This document shows positions 33,882-43,623 of a stretch of 64,000 bases of DNA, one piece after another; position 1 is the stretch's first letter; the number at the start of each line of letters is the position of its first letter. The notes under the pieces were generated by a model. It ran no database searches. It saw only the letters and a list, made by a program, of their open reading frames with translations, and was not told where the DNA came from. The translations under genes and the position numbers were made by a program. Origin of the DNA: Flavobacteriales bacterium (GTDB taxonomy: Bacteria > Bacteroidota > Bacteroidia > Flavobacteriales_F > PHOS-HE28); contig JADJAA010000001.1 of the NCBI GenBank assembly GCA_016704485.1, positions 1,116,001 to 1,180,000 of the forward strand, read 5' to 3'.

Positions 33882-35399
33882 ATGTCCCAGAACCTTTCAG
33901 ATCAAGAAGTGATCCGCCGCGAATCACTTACCAAGCTTCGCGCATTGGGCATTGAGCCGTTCCCTGCAGCTCAATTCCCGGTTACGCATACTACAGAACA
34001 AGTAAAATCCTTGGCTGTGGACGTGAATGGGGTAGAGCAGCTCGTTCTTGCGGGTCGGTTAATGAGTGTTCGGGTCATGGGTAAGGCATCGTTCGCGGTG
34101 CTGCGCGACCATACTGGCGATCAACAGATCTATGTGAACCGCGATGAGATCTGTCCCGGTGAGGATAAGACTCTTTACAATGATGTATTCAAAAAGCTTC
34201 TTGATCTCGGTGATCTGATCGGTGTTAAAGGGCAGATGTTCACTACGCAAACAGGTGAGCTAACACTGCGCGTAAAGGAATTGACGTTGCTGGCGAAATC
34301 ACTTCGCCCGTTACCTGTAGTAAAGACCGATGAGGATGGCAATGTTCATGACGCCTTCGGTGACCCGGAGTTGCGTTACCGTATGCGGTATGTTGATCTG
34401 ATCGTGAATCCGAATGTGCGCGAGACATTCTTGAAACGGACACGGATCTTCGATGCGATGCGTAAGGCATTCCAGACGGCTGGTTACATCGAGGTTGATA
34501 CTCCGGTCCTACAAGCTATTCCGGGTGGTGCAGCGGCGCGTCCTTTCGAAACGCATCACAACGCGTTGGACGTTCCATTCTATTTGCGCATTGCGAATGA
34601 ACTCTATTTGAAGCGATTGATCGTTGGTGGTTTCGAAGGCGTTTTCGAGTTCAGCAGGAACTTCCGGAATGAAGGAATGGACCGCACCCATAACCCGGAA
34701 TTCACCGTGATGGAACTGTACGTTGCGTACAAAGATTACCGCTGGATGATGGATTATATGGAGGTGGTCTTCGCACACGTTGCGATGGCAGCTAATGGTT
34801 CTGAAAAAACCACGTTCCAAGGGAAACAGATCCAGTTCAAAGCACCGTTCAAGCGGATTACCATGTGTGGTTCGATCAAAGAAAAAACAGGGATCGACCC
34901 ACTTGAAGCAACTGAAAAGGAGCTAGGAGAATTGTGCCTGAAACATGGCGTTGAAGTGACTGCCGCAATGGGCAAAGGCAAGTTGATCGATGAGTTGTTC
35001 AGCGAGTTGGTACAACCTGAATTGATCCAACCCACCTTCGTGATGGACTTCCCCTTGGAGATGAGTCCGCTTTGCAAAAAACACCGCGATGATGATCGCC
35101 TTACCGAACGCTTTGAATTGTATATCGGTGGGTTCGAAGTAGCAAATGCGTACAGCGAACTGAACGACCCCATCGATCAACGCGAACGCTTCGAGGAACA
35201 GATCAAATTGATGGAACGCGGTGATGATGAGGCCATGTTCATCGATCAGGATTTCTTACGCGCTCTGGAATACGGCATGCCACCGACCAGTGGTATCGGT
35301 ATCGGAATGGATAGGCTTGTAATGCTTCTTACGGACAACCCTGCGATCCAAGAAGTGCTGCTGTTCCCACAGATGCGGCCGGAGAAATTCGATCAGTAG
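33882..35399 (+). CDS. lysS: Lysyl-tRNA synthetase, class II
   Basis: Charges tRNA-Lys with lysine. ATG 33882 gives 505 residues, the normal size, starting MSQNLSDQEVIRRESLTKLR. The OB-fold anticodon-binding domain comes first (GRLMSVRVMGKASFAVL), then the class II core with FEFSRNFRNEGMDRTHNPEF (motif 2) and GIGIGMDRLVMLLTDN (motif 3). A longer in-frame ORF back to 33684 has no family match. It converges with the cyclophilin gene, stop codons 2-5 bp apart, leaving no room for a separate terminator. Confidence 0.96.
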   Translation: MSQNLSDQEVIRRESLTKLRALGIEPFPAAQFPVTHTTEQVKSLAVDVNGVEQLVLAGRLMSVRVMGKASFAVLRDHTGDQQIYVNRDEICPGEDKTLYNDVFKKLLDLGDLIGVKGQMFTTQTGELTLRVKELTLLAKSLRPLPVVKTDEDGNVHDAFGDPELRYRMRYVDLIVNPNVRETFLKRTRIFDAMRKAFQTAGYIEVDTPVLQAIPGGAAARPFETHHNALDVPFYLRIANELYLKRLIVGGFEGVFEFSRNFRNEGMDRTHNPEFTVMELYVAYKDYRWMMDYMEVVFAHVAMAANGSEKTTFQGKQIQFKAPFKRITMCGSIKEKTGIDPLEATEKELGELCLKHGVEVTAAMGKGKLIDELFSELVQPELIQPTFVMDFPLEMSPLCKKHRDDDRLTERFELYIGGFEVANAYSELNDPIDQRERFEEQIKLMERGDDEAMFIDQDFLRALEYGMPPTSGIGIGMDRLVMLLTDNPAIQEVLLFPQMRPEKFDQ

Positions 35400-35403
35400 T
35401 GCT

Positions 35404-37263
35404 CTAGTTCACTGTTCGTTCGATCGACTCCATCACGTCACCAACCTGCAATTTCAGTACGACGTTCATTCCGTTCACGACTTCGCCGAAGCGGGTGTAA
35501 CGACCGTCCAGATGCGGCGTTGCGCTGTGCGTAATGAAGAACTGACAGCTTTCCGTATCGCGACCTGCGGAAGCAAGACCGAGGGATCCAGTAGTGAATA
35601 GGTTGCGACTGATCTCCGTACGCAAAGTCCACGGCATGCCACCGTAACCATCGCCGCGCGGACAACCTCCTTGTGCCACGAAGTTCGGAACCATGCGGTG
35701 GAAGGCTTTGCCATTGTAGTATCCCGCAGTGACCAACGAATCAAATGCGAGACAACTTCCAGGAGCGCCATTGACATCCGTTGCTATGATGATCGTTCCT
35801 TTCTTGGTTCTGATCGTGTAACGTTGGCCTTGTTGCAATTGCTTTAAACGCATTGTGTCGATCGGGTGGTTGAATGCGATCACGGGGTGCTCAGGAATAG
35901 GTGCCCCATCCCGTTTCGCCGCCAACGTTGCGATCAACGACCGCGCTTCGAGATCCTGAATGGCCTTCAACGACTTGAACGATGCCATTTCGAGGTCTTT
36001 TGGAAATAGGGTTGTGAGGTCCTTAGGATGTACCACTTGCAGGTCCTCAGCAGCTGCGCTTATCAATCCGGGGTTGCCTGTTTCCATGACGGACCGGAAG
36101 AATGGTGCGGCCTCTTCTACCTGCTGGCTATGCGGGGTCGCTCTCGGTTTGTTCATCCGGGAGAGTGTTCGTTCAGCCAAGATCCGGTAGGCCGCATAGG
36201 ACATTGCTGGGTGAGCATCGCTGAGCATGATCGCGTTCATGGTTGCGTCAATACCGGGCTCTTCGTCAGCGGCCATCGCTGTGAACCGGGCTGCTTCTGC
36301 ATAAGGCTCACGGATCATCATCCTCCTAATGGTATCACGCGCCATCCCTTTTGTTGTGTTGTGAGGAAATAACAAGGCGTAGTAATTCAGTCGCGTTATA
36401 GGGTCGAGTTGATCGACCTGGGCTTGGATCTGCAAAAGGATCTTTGGGTCGAGCTGTTCCGCTTTTGCATCAAGCGCTTCGAGTATTGCAGTGCGCAATG
36501 TCAATTCCGGGTCAACGATGTTGCGAGCAAGTTCGTTCAATGAAATTGCATCATTGGAACTTCCCAATACCCGTGCAGCATTGACTCGCACGGCGATCGG
36601 TTGTTCAACACTTAACAATGAACGAAGCAGGTCGTCTTTTCTGGGATCTTCCGACTTAGCCAAGCCGCGTACAAGAAATGCTTTTGTATCCGAGTCCCTT
36701 TCATCGTTGATCAGTTTGAAATAGGTGTCGGAGATCCTGTTAAGCTCATTTGCATCGACTCGGCGAAGCGCATCCGCAACGCGAGCTCGGTCTTGCCCAA
36801 TGCTTTTCTCCATTAGGGATACGAGCTCTTCAACACTTCGAGAGCCAGGCATGTGGTGAGCGGCCATGACCAATGCACTGTGATAAGCGCTCCGAACCAT
36901 GCTGTCCGTCTCTTGCGCATAGTTGGTGGTCAATGTCGAAACGATGGTGCTATCCGCAATGAAACCTATCGCGAATACCGCCGCACTTCGAACAACTACG
37001 CTGCTGTCGCTCAGCGCGTTCAATAAACACGGTATCGAGGTGCTATCCTGGACCGAAGCAAATGCAAGCGCAGCAGCTTCACGGACCTCATCATTTCCAT
37101 TGGCCAGTAATGAACAGAGCTTATCCGTATCACGGTGTTCTTGTGCTTCAAGAACCGATAGCATTTTACCACTTGCCCATTTGTTCGGAGCTTGATCCAT
37201 GGATCCGGTCGGTTGTACACAACCAACAAGCAAGAGCAGTGGAATAAATAAAAGTTGTCGCAT
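35404..37263 (-). CDS. HEAT-repeat lipoprotein with C-terminal cyclophilin-type PPIase
   Basis: A 619-residue predicted lipoprotein (signal peptide ending LLVGC). Residues from about 30 to 330 form HEAT-like helical repeats, for example REAAALAFASVQDSTSIPCL and VRSAAVFAIGFIADST. The last 150 or so residues are a cyclophilin domain: FHRMVPNFVAQGGCPRGDG, then SCQFFITHSATPHLDGRYT and FGEVVNGMNVVLKL. It probably folds or scaffolds envelope proteins from a membrane anchor. The ATG at 37263 is set by the lipobox; the ORF extends further upstream without support. Confidence 0.88.
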   Translation of the reverse strand: MRQLLFIPLLLLVGCVQPTGSMDQAPNKWASGKMLSVLEAQEHRDTDKLCSLLANGNDEVREAAALAFASVQDSTSIPCLLNALSDSSVVVRSAAVFAIGFIADSTIVSTLTTNYAQETDSMVRSAYHSALVMAAHHMPGSRSVEELVSLMEKSIGQDRARVADALRRVDANELNRISDTYFKLINDERDSDTKAFLVRGLAKSEDPRKDDLLRSLLSVEQPIAVRVNAARVLGSSNDAISLNELARNIVDPELTLRTAILEALDAKAEQLDPKILLQIQAQVDQLDPITRLNYYALLFPHNTTKGMARDTIRRMMIREPYAEAARFTAMAADEEPGIDATMNAIMLSDAHPAMSYAAYRILAERTLSRMNKPRATPHSQQVEEAAPFFRSVMETGNPGLISAAAEDLQVVHPKDLTTLFPKDLEMASFKSLKAIQDLEARSLIATLAAKRDGAPIPEHPVIAFNHPIDTMRLKQLQQGQRYTIRTKKGTIIIATDVNGAPGSCLAFDSLVTAGYYNGKAFHRMVPNFVAQGGCPRGDGYGGMPWTLRTEISRNLFTTGSLGLASAGRDTESCQFFITHSATPHLDGRYTRFGEVVNGMNVVLKLQVGDVMESIERTVN

Positions 37264-37304
37264 TGTTGGTTCAGGTCCTAAGCGACAAGGTAGAGTGCCT
37301 TCAC

Positions 37305-38546
37305 TTAACCTTTGACCGCAGACCGTATGTCTATCACTTCGGCCAACGCCTTTACCGCCTTGTCGTGCTTGGTCACATACGGATTGTCCATGTCCCACAC
37401 GTATCCGGCCAGCACCGAACATATCTTGTTCTTGTTCTCCTGTCCGGGATCCTTGGCAAAGAAGATCTTCTGTACCGTGCCATCATACCAGCCTTCTATG
37501 TAGGTACGGAACACGGCCACTCCGTGCAATACCACATCTACATATTCCTTGTCCCAGTTCACCTTTTCACCCTTCAATTGGCGGCTTGCAAGCTTTCCTG
37601 CGGCAGCACCCGACTCGGTGGCAAACGTTACTCCAGCTGAGAAAACAGGATCGAGGAACTCAGTGGCATTGCCCGTAAGCACATAGCCGTCTCCGTAGAG
37701 TTGTTTTACCGAGATGGAATAGCCTTCGATCTTCACAGGTTCAAAGCGCATTTCCACATCCTTGAAACGCTCACGGGTGTGCGGCTCGCTGGCAAGCATT
37801 GCGCGTAGTCTTTCTTCCTTGGTGCCTTCAAATTCTTCAAAGAACTTCGGGTTGCCCACAAATCCAACAGAAGTATTTCCGTTTGAGAATGGGATGATCC
37901 AGATCCAAACGTCCTGTCGGTGAGCAACGATCACGATCCGCTGACTGTCGTGTCCGGTAGGGCGGTTCACATCTTTCACCTGTGTGAACAGGGTGTCTCT
38001 TCGTGGCAGGGTAGATGGCACGTTGAGGTTGAAAAGGCGCGGAATGACCCTTCCGTATCCGCTTGCATCGATGATGAAACGCGCTTCTATCTGCTTTTCC
38101 TTGCCGTCCTTATCTACAACAGTGGTCACCGAGTCTGACCCGTTGAATTTGATGTCGGTAACGGTTGTTTCAAAATCGATGGGAACGCCCATTCGCTGTA
38201 CCTCATCCGCCAGAACCTTGTCAAAATGGTCTCTTGGGATCTGATAGGTCCATTCCCAGCCTTTGGTGAATTGCTCAGAGAATTCAAACTCACAGCGCTC
38301 CTTTCCTTTTAGGAAGATGGCGCCCTGCTTTTCCTGATAGCCCTGTTTCTTGATCACATCCATGAACCCGGCCTCTTCAAAATGGTCCATACAGCGCGGA
38401 AGCAGGCTTTCCCCGATCACAAAACGAGGAAATTTCTCCTTCTCTACAATTCTTACTTTCAATCCGCTCTTGTTCACAAGTGAAGCGGCAATAGTGCCTG
38501 AAGGGCCGGCACCTATCACAAGTATATCTGTCTTTTCGCGTTCCAT
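37305..38546 (-). CDS. FAD-dependent oxidoreductase with flavin-halogenase-like motifs
   Basis: A 413-residue flavoprotein with no signal peptide. The FAD-binding motif is IGAGPSGTIAASL (residues 11-23), followed by GESLLP (45-50). A Lys at 73 in EKQGAIF and the sequence WIWIIP (214-219) match the two signatures used to recognise flavin-dependent halogenases. GNATEFLDP (282-290) is the usual second flavin-binding segment. The same superfamily includes geranylgeranyl reductases, which do not normally carry W-x-W-x-I-P. Related genes occur in flexirubin clusters, but no other such genes are seen here. Activity is therefore uncertain. Confidence 0.8.
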   Translation of the reverse strand: MEREKTDILVIGAGPSGTIAASLVNKSGLKVRIVEKEKFPRFVIGESLLPRCMDHFEEAGFMDVIKKQGYQEKQGAIFLKGKERCEFEFSEQFTKGWEWTYQIPRDHFDKVLADEVQRMGVPIDFETTVTDIKFNGSDSVTTVVDKDGKEKQIEARFIIDASGYGRVIPRLFNLNVPSTLPRRDTLFTQVKDVNRPTGHDSQRIVIVAHRQDVWIWIIPFSNGNTSVGFVGNPKFFEEFEGTKEERLRAMLASEPHTRERFKDVEMRFEPVKIEGYSISVKQLYGDGYVLTGNATEFLDPVFSAGVTFATESGAAAGKLASRQLKGEKVNWDKEYVDVVLHGVAVFRTYIEGWYDGTVQKIFFAKDPGQENKNKICSVLAGYVWDMDNPYVTKHDKAVKALAEVIDIRSAVKG

Positions 38547-39045
38547 TTCTTCAGCGGTCTATAGACCCAATTGTTGATTTTGCGCGATGAATGTAGAAAT
38601 GTGGCCGCGAAGTAAAATATGATTTTCGTCATATAATCAAGTTTGGCGGGAGATGGGATCTATCTCAGTAGGCGGGGCTTGGAGTATCTAAAAGTTGGTA
38701 ACGAAGTGCCCATCCATAAAACAAGGCCTGTCAGCCATCTTGGATACAGATCCTTTAAGAGTTCTACTGTTGCAATAGCTTTGCAGATGTATCCTGCTCA
38801 ACGATTCGGCCGTTTATTCGCTCCACAAAGTCGTTGACCTCCTATCTTCTTTATTCCAGTACCCACAGCCCTATGCAATAGAACTGCTGTAAACGCCCCT
38901 ACAATGAATGAACTGCACAGCAGAATTACCTGCCATTGCAATTCGGTTCCATTGGGTACCAGCAACACTGCGAGGATCTTTTTCATTTGCTGATGGTGGC
39001 GGACCAAAGTAAAATGACATGGTCACGAGTATCTTAGCCGCTGAA
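38547..39045. other. Intergenic region, about 500 bp
   Basis: Apart from the doubtful small ORF above, nothing definite. The stretch probably holds the promoters of the divergent flavoprotein and peptidase genes; I could not fix a consensus promoter. Confidence 0.4.
38798..38986 (-). CDS. Possible small membrane protein
   Basis: A 62-residue ORF starting at ATG 38986 with one hydrophobic segment (WQVILLCSSFIVGAFTAVLL) and a basic tail. It lies in the gap between the flavoprotein and the M28 peptidase, with no similarity I can recall. It may equally be non-coding. Confidence 0.25.
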   Translation of the reverse strand: MKKILAVLLVPNGTELQWQVILLCSSFIVGAFTAVLLHRAVGTGIKKIGGQRLCGANKRPNR

Positions 39046-40716
39046 ATGAAATACTATTTGATATCGATCTTTACGTGCTTGGTTGTTCCGTTGATCATGT
39101 ATGGTCAACTGGACCCGGACAGTACTGCCATTGCTCAAATGCGAGCCGATGTTCGTTTTCTCGCGAGTGATGCGCTGGAAGGCCGCGAGTCCGGTACACC
39201 CGGAGAGAAATTGGCCGCAGAGCATGTTGTTGAGCAGTTCAGATCCATCGGACTGAAACCGATGGGTGATGATGGTACCTTTCTTCAAGCGTTCACATTC
39301 AACGGGCAGCCTGAACTTGGTCCGGCGAATCGGTTGAATATCGGCCGTTCGGTGTTGAAGTTGAACGAACAGTTCTATCCGTTAGCCTTTTCGGCAAGCG
39401 CAGGTGTTCGTGGTAAAGTGATGAAGGTGGGTTATGGCATTGAAGCGCCGGACCTGGATCAGAACGATTATGCCAATAGCGAAACACAAGGACGGATCGT
39501 GGCGATCAATATCAGCTCGCCGGATGGTATCCATCCGCACAGCAAGTTCTTGGCTTACCATGATCTGCACGCACGCGCAGAGAAAGCGATCGAGAAAGGT
39601 GCGATCGGTGTGTTGTTCTATACCGATGATCCGGATGTTGAAGTGCCATCCGAAGAACTGAATGCAAAGGTCACGGCATGTAAGGTTCCTGTCGTTTTTG
39701 TAAAGGGTAATTTGCACATCGACCTGATCGTGGACAATAACTCCTGCGTGATCAATACGGATATTCAGCGGCCCCAAATGACAGCATACAATGTTGTTGG
39801 ACTCTTGGATAATGGTGCAGAAAATGTTGCGGTGATCGGTGCTCACTTCGACCATCTTGGCTGGGGCGATGAAGGGTCGTTGTATCGCGGTGAGCGGGCG
39901 ATACATAACGGTGCGGATGATAATGCGAGCGGCGTGGCAACGATCATTCAGTTGGCCCGTGACCTTAAGAAGATGGAGAATGCGAAGGCCAACGACGTGC
40001 TGTTCATTGCCTTCAGTGGAGAAGAAAAAGGGCTCTTTGGATCCAACTATTGGACGAAGCACCCAACGATGCCAATAGAAGAATTGAACTATATGATCAA
40101 CTTGGATATGGTTGGCCGGTTGGACACTTCCGGCGTGATCGGCATCAATGGTGTTGGCACTTCGCCAGCATGGGCCGATGTGGATAGTTTGGCAGCCGGG
40201 AATTTGAGAACAAAGACAACGACAAGTGGTGTCGGACCAAGTGACCACACAAGCTTTTACTTACAAGGGGTCCCTGCGATCCACTTCTTTACTGGTACGC
40301 ACGAGGATTATCATAAGCCAAGCGACGATGAGGAAAAGGTCAACTACGAAGGCATGGTGCGTGTAATGCGTTACATCGAAGCACTTGTAGTGGATCTGAA
40401 TGATAATGGGAAATTGGAATTCACGAAAACCATCGATACGGACTCTGATGATGTTCCCCGTTTCAAAGTGACACTTGGTGTAGTTCCGGATTATTTGTTC
40501 GATGGAAAGGGTATGCGGATCGATGGTGTTACGGAAGGCAAGCCTGCCTCGAATGCTGGCTTGCTGACCGGTGATATCGTGATCAAAATGGGACCGGTCG
40601 ATGTGACCGATATGATGAGCTACATGAAAGGGCTTAGCGTTTTCGAGAAGGGAGATACAGCACCAGTAACAGTGGTGCGTGATGGAAAGGAGATCGAAAC
40701 GAATGTTACGTTCTAA
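39046..40716 (+). CDS. Secreted M28-family zinc aminopeptidase with PDZ domain
   Basis: A 556-residue exported peptidase; the signal peptide is MKYYLISIFTCLVVPLIMYG. A protease-associated (PA) insert covers about residues 110-240. Zinc ligands are in VIGAHFDHLGWG, HNGADDNASGVA, FSGEEKGLFGS, NLDMVGR and GTHEDYHKPSDD. The C-terminal PDZ domain (ASNAGLLTGDIVIKMGPVDV) probably binds partner proteins or substrates. It likely digests peptides in the periplasm or outside. ATG 39046 is preferred to the in-frame start at 39019. Its stop overlaps gpsA by one base. Confidence 0.9.
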   Translation: MKYYLISIFTCLVVPLIMYGQLDPDSTAIAQMRADVRFLASDALEGRESGTPGEKLAAEHVVEQFRSIGLKPMGDDGTFLQAFTFNGQPELGPANRLNIGRSVLKLNEQFYPLAFSASAGVRGKVMKVGYGIEAPDLDQNDYANSETQGRIVAINISSPDGIHPHSKFLAYHDLHARAEKAIEKGAIGVLFYTDDPDVEVPSEELNAKVTACKVPVVFVKGNLHIDLIVDNNSCVINTDIQRPQMTAYNVVGLLDNGAENVAVIGAHFDHLGWGDEGSLYRGERAIHNGADDNASGVATIIQLARDLKKMENAKANDVLFIAFSGEEKGLFGSNYWTKHPTMPIEELNYMINLDMVGRLDTSGVIGINGVGTSPAWADVDSLAAGNLRTKTTTSGVGPSDHTSFYLQGVPAIHFFTGTHEDYHKPSDDEEKVNYEGMVRVMRYIEALVVDLNDNGKLEFTKTIDTDSDDVPRFKVTLGVVPDYLFDGKGMRIDGVTEGKPASNAGLLTGDIVIKMGPVDVTDMMSYMKGLSVFEKGDTAPVTVVRDGKEIETNVTF

Positions 40717-41711
40717 TGGCGGAACAGCGTATTGCCGTCATCGGCGCAGGTAGTTGGGGCACAGCATTGGTGAAGTTATTGTCAGCGAACAGTGAACGCG
40801 TGGGTTGGTGGGTGCGTCGGGCTGAAACGATCAAACACATCAATGCCTACGGACATAACCCGGATTACATCAGTGCCGCCCAATTCGACCCTTCCCGATT
40901 GGCCATGGATACGGATATCCGCAGTGTTGTGCAAAGTGCCGATGTGTTGATCCTCGCGGTGCCAAGTGCATTCCTCAAAGCAATAATGGACCTGTTGCAA
41001 CCAGGTGATCTAAAGGGGAAGACCGTTTACAGTGCAGTAAAAGGGATCGTTCCGGAAACGAACCAGATCGTAGGTCAATACCTCTTTAATGAATTCGGTG
41101 TTGCTGAGAATGACTTTGGAGTGATCTGTGGTCCGTGCCACGCAGAAGAGGTGGCCATGGAACGACTGAGCTATTTGACGATAGCGTGTCAGGACCAGAA
41201 CAAAGCAAAAGCAATGGGCGATGCGTTGAACGGGCGTTTTATGAAGACCACGCTAAGCGATGACATCTATGGAACGGAATACGCTGCGATCCTGAAGAAC
41301 GTGATCGCTGTATGCGCCGGGATAAGTGTGGGTCTTGGATATGGCGATAATTTTCGTGCGGTCCTTGTGAGTCGGGCCATTCAGGAGATTGAACGTTTTG
41401 TCGCTGCTGTGCATCCCATCGCGCGCGACATCAACGAGCCGGCATATCTCGGTGACCTGTTGGTAACCGCCTATTCAACCTTTAGTCGCAACCGCGAGTT
41501 CGGGAATATGATAGGTCGAGGATACAGCGTGCGGGCTGCCCAAATGGAAATGAACATGGTGGCCGAAGGATACTACGCGGTTAAATGTGTGTATGCGATC
41601 AATGAAAAATACGGCGTGGACATGCCCATAACCGAAGCGACCTATAGGATACTTTATGAGAAGATGGCGCCTATCATTGAGATGCGTTTGTTGAGCGATA
41701 AATTAGCGTAA
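40716..41711 (+). CDS. gpsA: Glycerol-3-phosphate dehydrogenase [NAD(P)+]
   Basis: Makes sn-glycerol-3-phosphate for phospholipids from dihydroxyacetone phosphate. The NAD motif is IAVIGAGSWGTALVKLLS; the substrate-site segment is YSAVKGIVPETNQ; the catalytic Lys is in EYAAILKNVIAVCAGISVGL. The 331-residue length is standard. It overlaps both neighbours by a single base, so three genes (peptidase, gpsA, 77-residue protein) are likely one operon. Confidence 0.95.
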   Translation: MAEQRIAVIGAGSWGTALVKLLSANSERVGWWVRRAETIKHINAYGHNPDYISAAQFDPSRLAMDTDIRSVVQSADVLILAVPSAFLKAIMDLLQPGDLKGKTVYSAVKGIVPETNQIVGQYLFNEFGVAENDFGVICGPCHAEEVAMERLSYLTIACQDQNKAKAMGDALNGRFMKTTLSDDIYGTEYAAILKNVIAVCAGISVGLGYGDNFRAVLVSRAIQEIERFVAAVHPIARDINEPAYLGDLLVTAYSTFSRNREFGNMIGRGYSVRAAQMEMNMVAEGYYAVKCVYAINEKYGVDMPITEATYRILYEKMAPIIEMRLLSDKLA

Positions 41712-41944
41712 TGCCTCTACTTCGCTTTCATTGGGATTTTTTCGGACCGGATGCACAAACGACCGCCGAACACTTTTTGAAACACGTGGACACTTTTTGC
41801 ATAAAAGAAGGAGTGGCGGAATTCGATCACTGGACGACCGATCGTACAGTGCGTGTCGAAGCAACGCTCGAATGTGATGCAGAGCATATGCTGTTGATCC
41901 GTGATGCACTGAAACCTAAACGCGCGGAACGTGTTCTTGAGTAG
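41711..41944 (+). CDS. Small conserved hypothetical protein
   Basis: A 77-residue cytosolic protein, rich in aromatic residues and His (PLLRFHWDFFGPDAQTTAEH) with a conserved-looking acidic helix. It starts on the last base of gpsA's stop codon, which supports it as real coding sequence. I recall similar short ORFs after gpsA in Flavobacteriales, but no function. Confidence 0.6.
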   Translation: MPLLRFHWDFFGPDAQTTAEHFLKHVDTFCIKEGVAEFDHWTTDRTVRVEATLECDAEHMLLIRDALKPKRAERVLE

Positions 41945-41950
41945 ATCCGA

Positions 41951-43552
41951 TCAGCGTATGAAACGTACAGTGTTGCGTTGATCGCCCTGAACGAGATCCA
42001 AATAGTACACGCCGGCCGTTAGGTCCTTGACATTCTCAATGAATTGTTGTGGCCCACTAGGCACACGTGCATTCAGAACGGCCCTGACCAATTTACCAGT
42101 GCTGTCCAGAATATTCATTTCCACAACGCCGTTCGAGAGCAGATCGACGTTGATCAGAAGCTGATTTCCCTCGTTGTTCAAGGAAACCGTTACTGACAAC
42201 GGATCCTTTTCTTGATCAATTATTCCGGCATTCACATCGCGCACAAGCAACACTCGGAAAACGCGGGTGCTTGCAGCACTTTGTGTTCCAGTATTGATGA
42301 AGAAGATATTGGCTGCACTACTCTCTATTCCACCGATGATGTGTCCTGCAAGAACAGTATCAGCAGAGAGTTGGTCCAGATCAATAATGCTGTTGAACAT
42401 GATCGGGATATTGGGGTCCGTTATGAACTCCGAACCTGCTCCGAGCAATGCTGGCATACTACCAATTGAAGTTTCCACCATCGCGCCGGATCCATTCCGC
42501 TGTACACTACTGATCGTGTTCACGAAAGGGACTTCCGTATCATCCCAAAGTTGACCGCTCGAATCAAAGTAATAGCGCCCGATACCTCCGAAGAATACCG
42601 TTGACATCGTATTGCTTGTCGCCGAATACATAGGGAGGTGCGCCGTATGATATTGGTTCAGTAGTTGCTCGAAGACCGGTGTAACGGAATAGCCGGATGA
42701 GGTAATGTCCACCGTGTTGAGCCATGGGACATTACTTCCGTATTGGAACACCCCTGAGAATGCGGTAAAGCCTTGTTCGCTATTTGGAAAGATCTGTGGT
42801 ACTAGATTGTAATCACGACGATGTAGTTCAAGTGTATCGGTCGTTTCCGTGAACCCGATAATGTTCATGCTTGACCCGTCGTCGTCAATACCGAAACGGC
42901 GTATCGCATTGGTGTATTCCTGGATAAAGCCTGGTCCGAAGTCAGGACCCATAGGATTGTATCGCCCCATGAACCGCTGGCCGCCTACCAAATAGAACTC
43001 GTCGTTAAGGAACCCCAAGTAGCCTCCCGTAACGGCCATTCGATCGTCGGTCGTTTGTCGGAAAAATGCGTTCGGTGAGTTTCCGTTCTTGATCGCGTTG
43101 ATCGCATTTGGTACGTTCACGGCAGTAAGTTGACTGTGCGTAATATGGTCATTGGCTGTAGGCGAGAAACCATATCCACCGATGATATACAGTGTGTTGC
43201 CCCGTTGATGGAACTCGAGGTTGGTGCTCTGGAGTTGTTCGAATAATGCGGTCGGTAAGGATGAGAGATCAGCGCTCCAGACCTCGTTCGTGACCGGGTT
43301 CAAGACATACGCCATCGTATTGTTCGCAGATGCTAGGAACGCGGCGAATGGTTGGCGTTGGTGCAATCCATCGGTTCGTCCACCGATGACCAACCACTCA
43401 CCATTGTGTTGGCCCCAAGCGAATGAATGAATACCCGGCATATTGGGAATGGTGATTTCTTCCAACACCACATTCCTATTGCCAACGTGCTGCGAATACG
43501 CGTTGGCATATAGAAGAACGAACATGGAAATTGCGAAGTACCGATACGTCAT
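41951..43552 (-). CDS. Secreted Kelch-like protein with T9SS sorting domain
   Basis: A 533-residue exported protein with signal peptide (MTYRYFAISMFVLLYANAYS). The body shows Kelch-like beta-propeller repeats such as GEWLVIGGRTDG, NTLYIIGGYGFS and DEFYLVGGQRFMG. The C-terminus (VEMNILDSTGKLVRAVLNAR, then LTAGVYYLDLVQGD) is a type IX secretion sorting domain, so it is probably attached outside the cell. ATG 43552 is chosen for the signal peptide; the ORF reads further upstream without support. Ligand unknown. Confidence 0.82.
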   Translation of the reverse strand: MTYRYFAISMFVLLYANAYSQHVGNRNVVLEEITIPNMPGIHSFAWGQHNGEWLVIGGRTDGLHQRQPFAAFLASANNTMAYVLNPVTNEVWSADLSSLPTALFEQLQSTNLEFHQRGNTLYIIGGYGFSPTANDHITHSQLTAVNVPNAINAIKNGNSPNAFFRQTTDDRMAVTGGYLGFLNDEFYLVGGQRFMGRYNPMGPDFGPGFIQEYTNAIRRFGIDDDGSSMNIIGFTETTDTLELHRRDYNLVPQIFPNSEQGFTAFSGVFQYGSNVPWLNTVDITSSGYSVTPVFEQLLNQYHTAHLPMYSATSNTMSTVFFGGIGRYYFDSSGQLWDDTEVPFVNTISSVQRNGSGAMVETSIGSMPALLGAGSEFITDPNIPIMFNSIIDLDQLSADTVLAGHIIGGIESSAANIFFINTGTQSAASTRVFRVLLVRDVNAGIIDQEKDPLSVTVSLNNEGNQLLINVDLLSNGVVEMNILDSTGKLVRAVLNARVPSGPQQFIENVKDLTAGVYYLDLVQGDQRNTVRFIR

Positions 43553-43623
43553 GTTCAAGGGTTTGAACAAAGTTCGTTCGGCAGTTCCGCATAGAATGTG
43601 AGATTGATCACAAAGCCTGTGGC

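Noticed and set aside
39382..40248. Reverse-strand ORF of 288 codons over the M28 peptidase
   Set aside because: Antisense to conserved zinc-binding motifs; rich in His and Cys by chance from the opposite strand.
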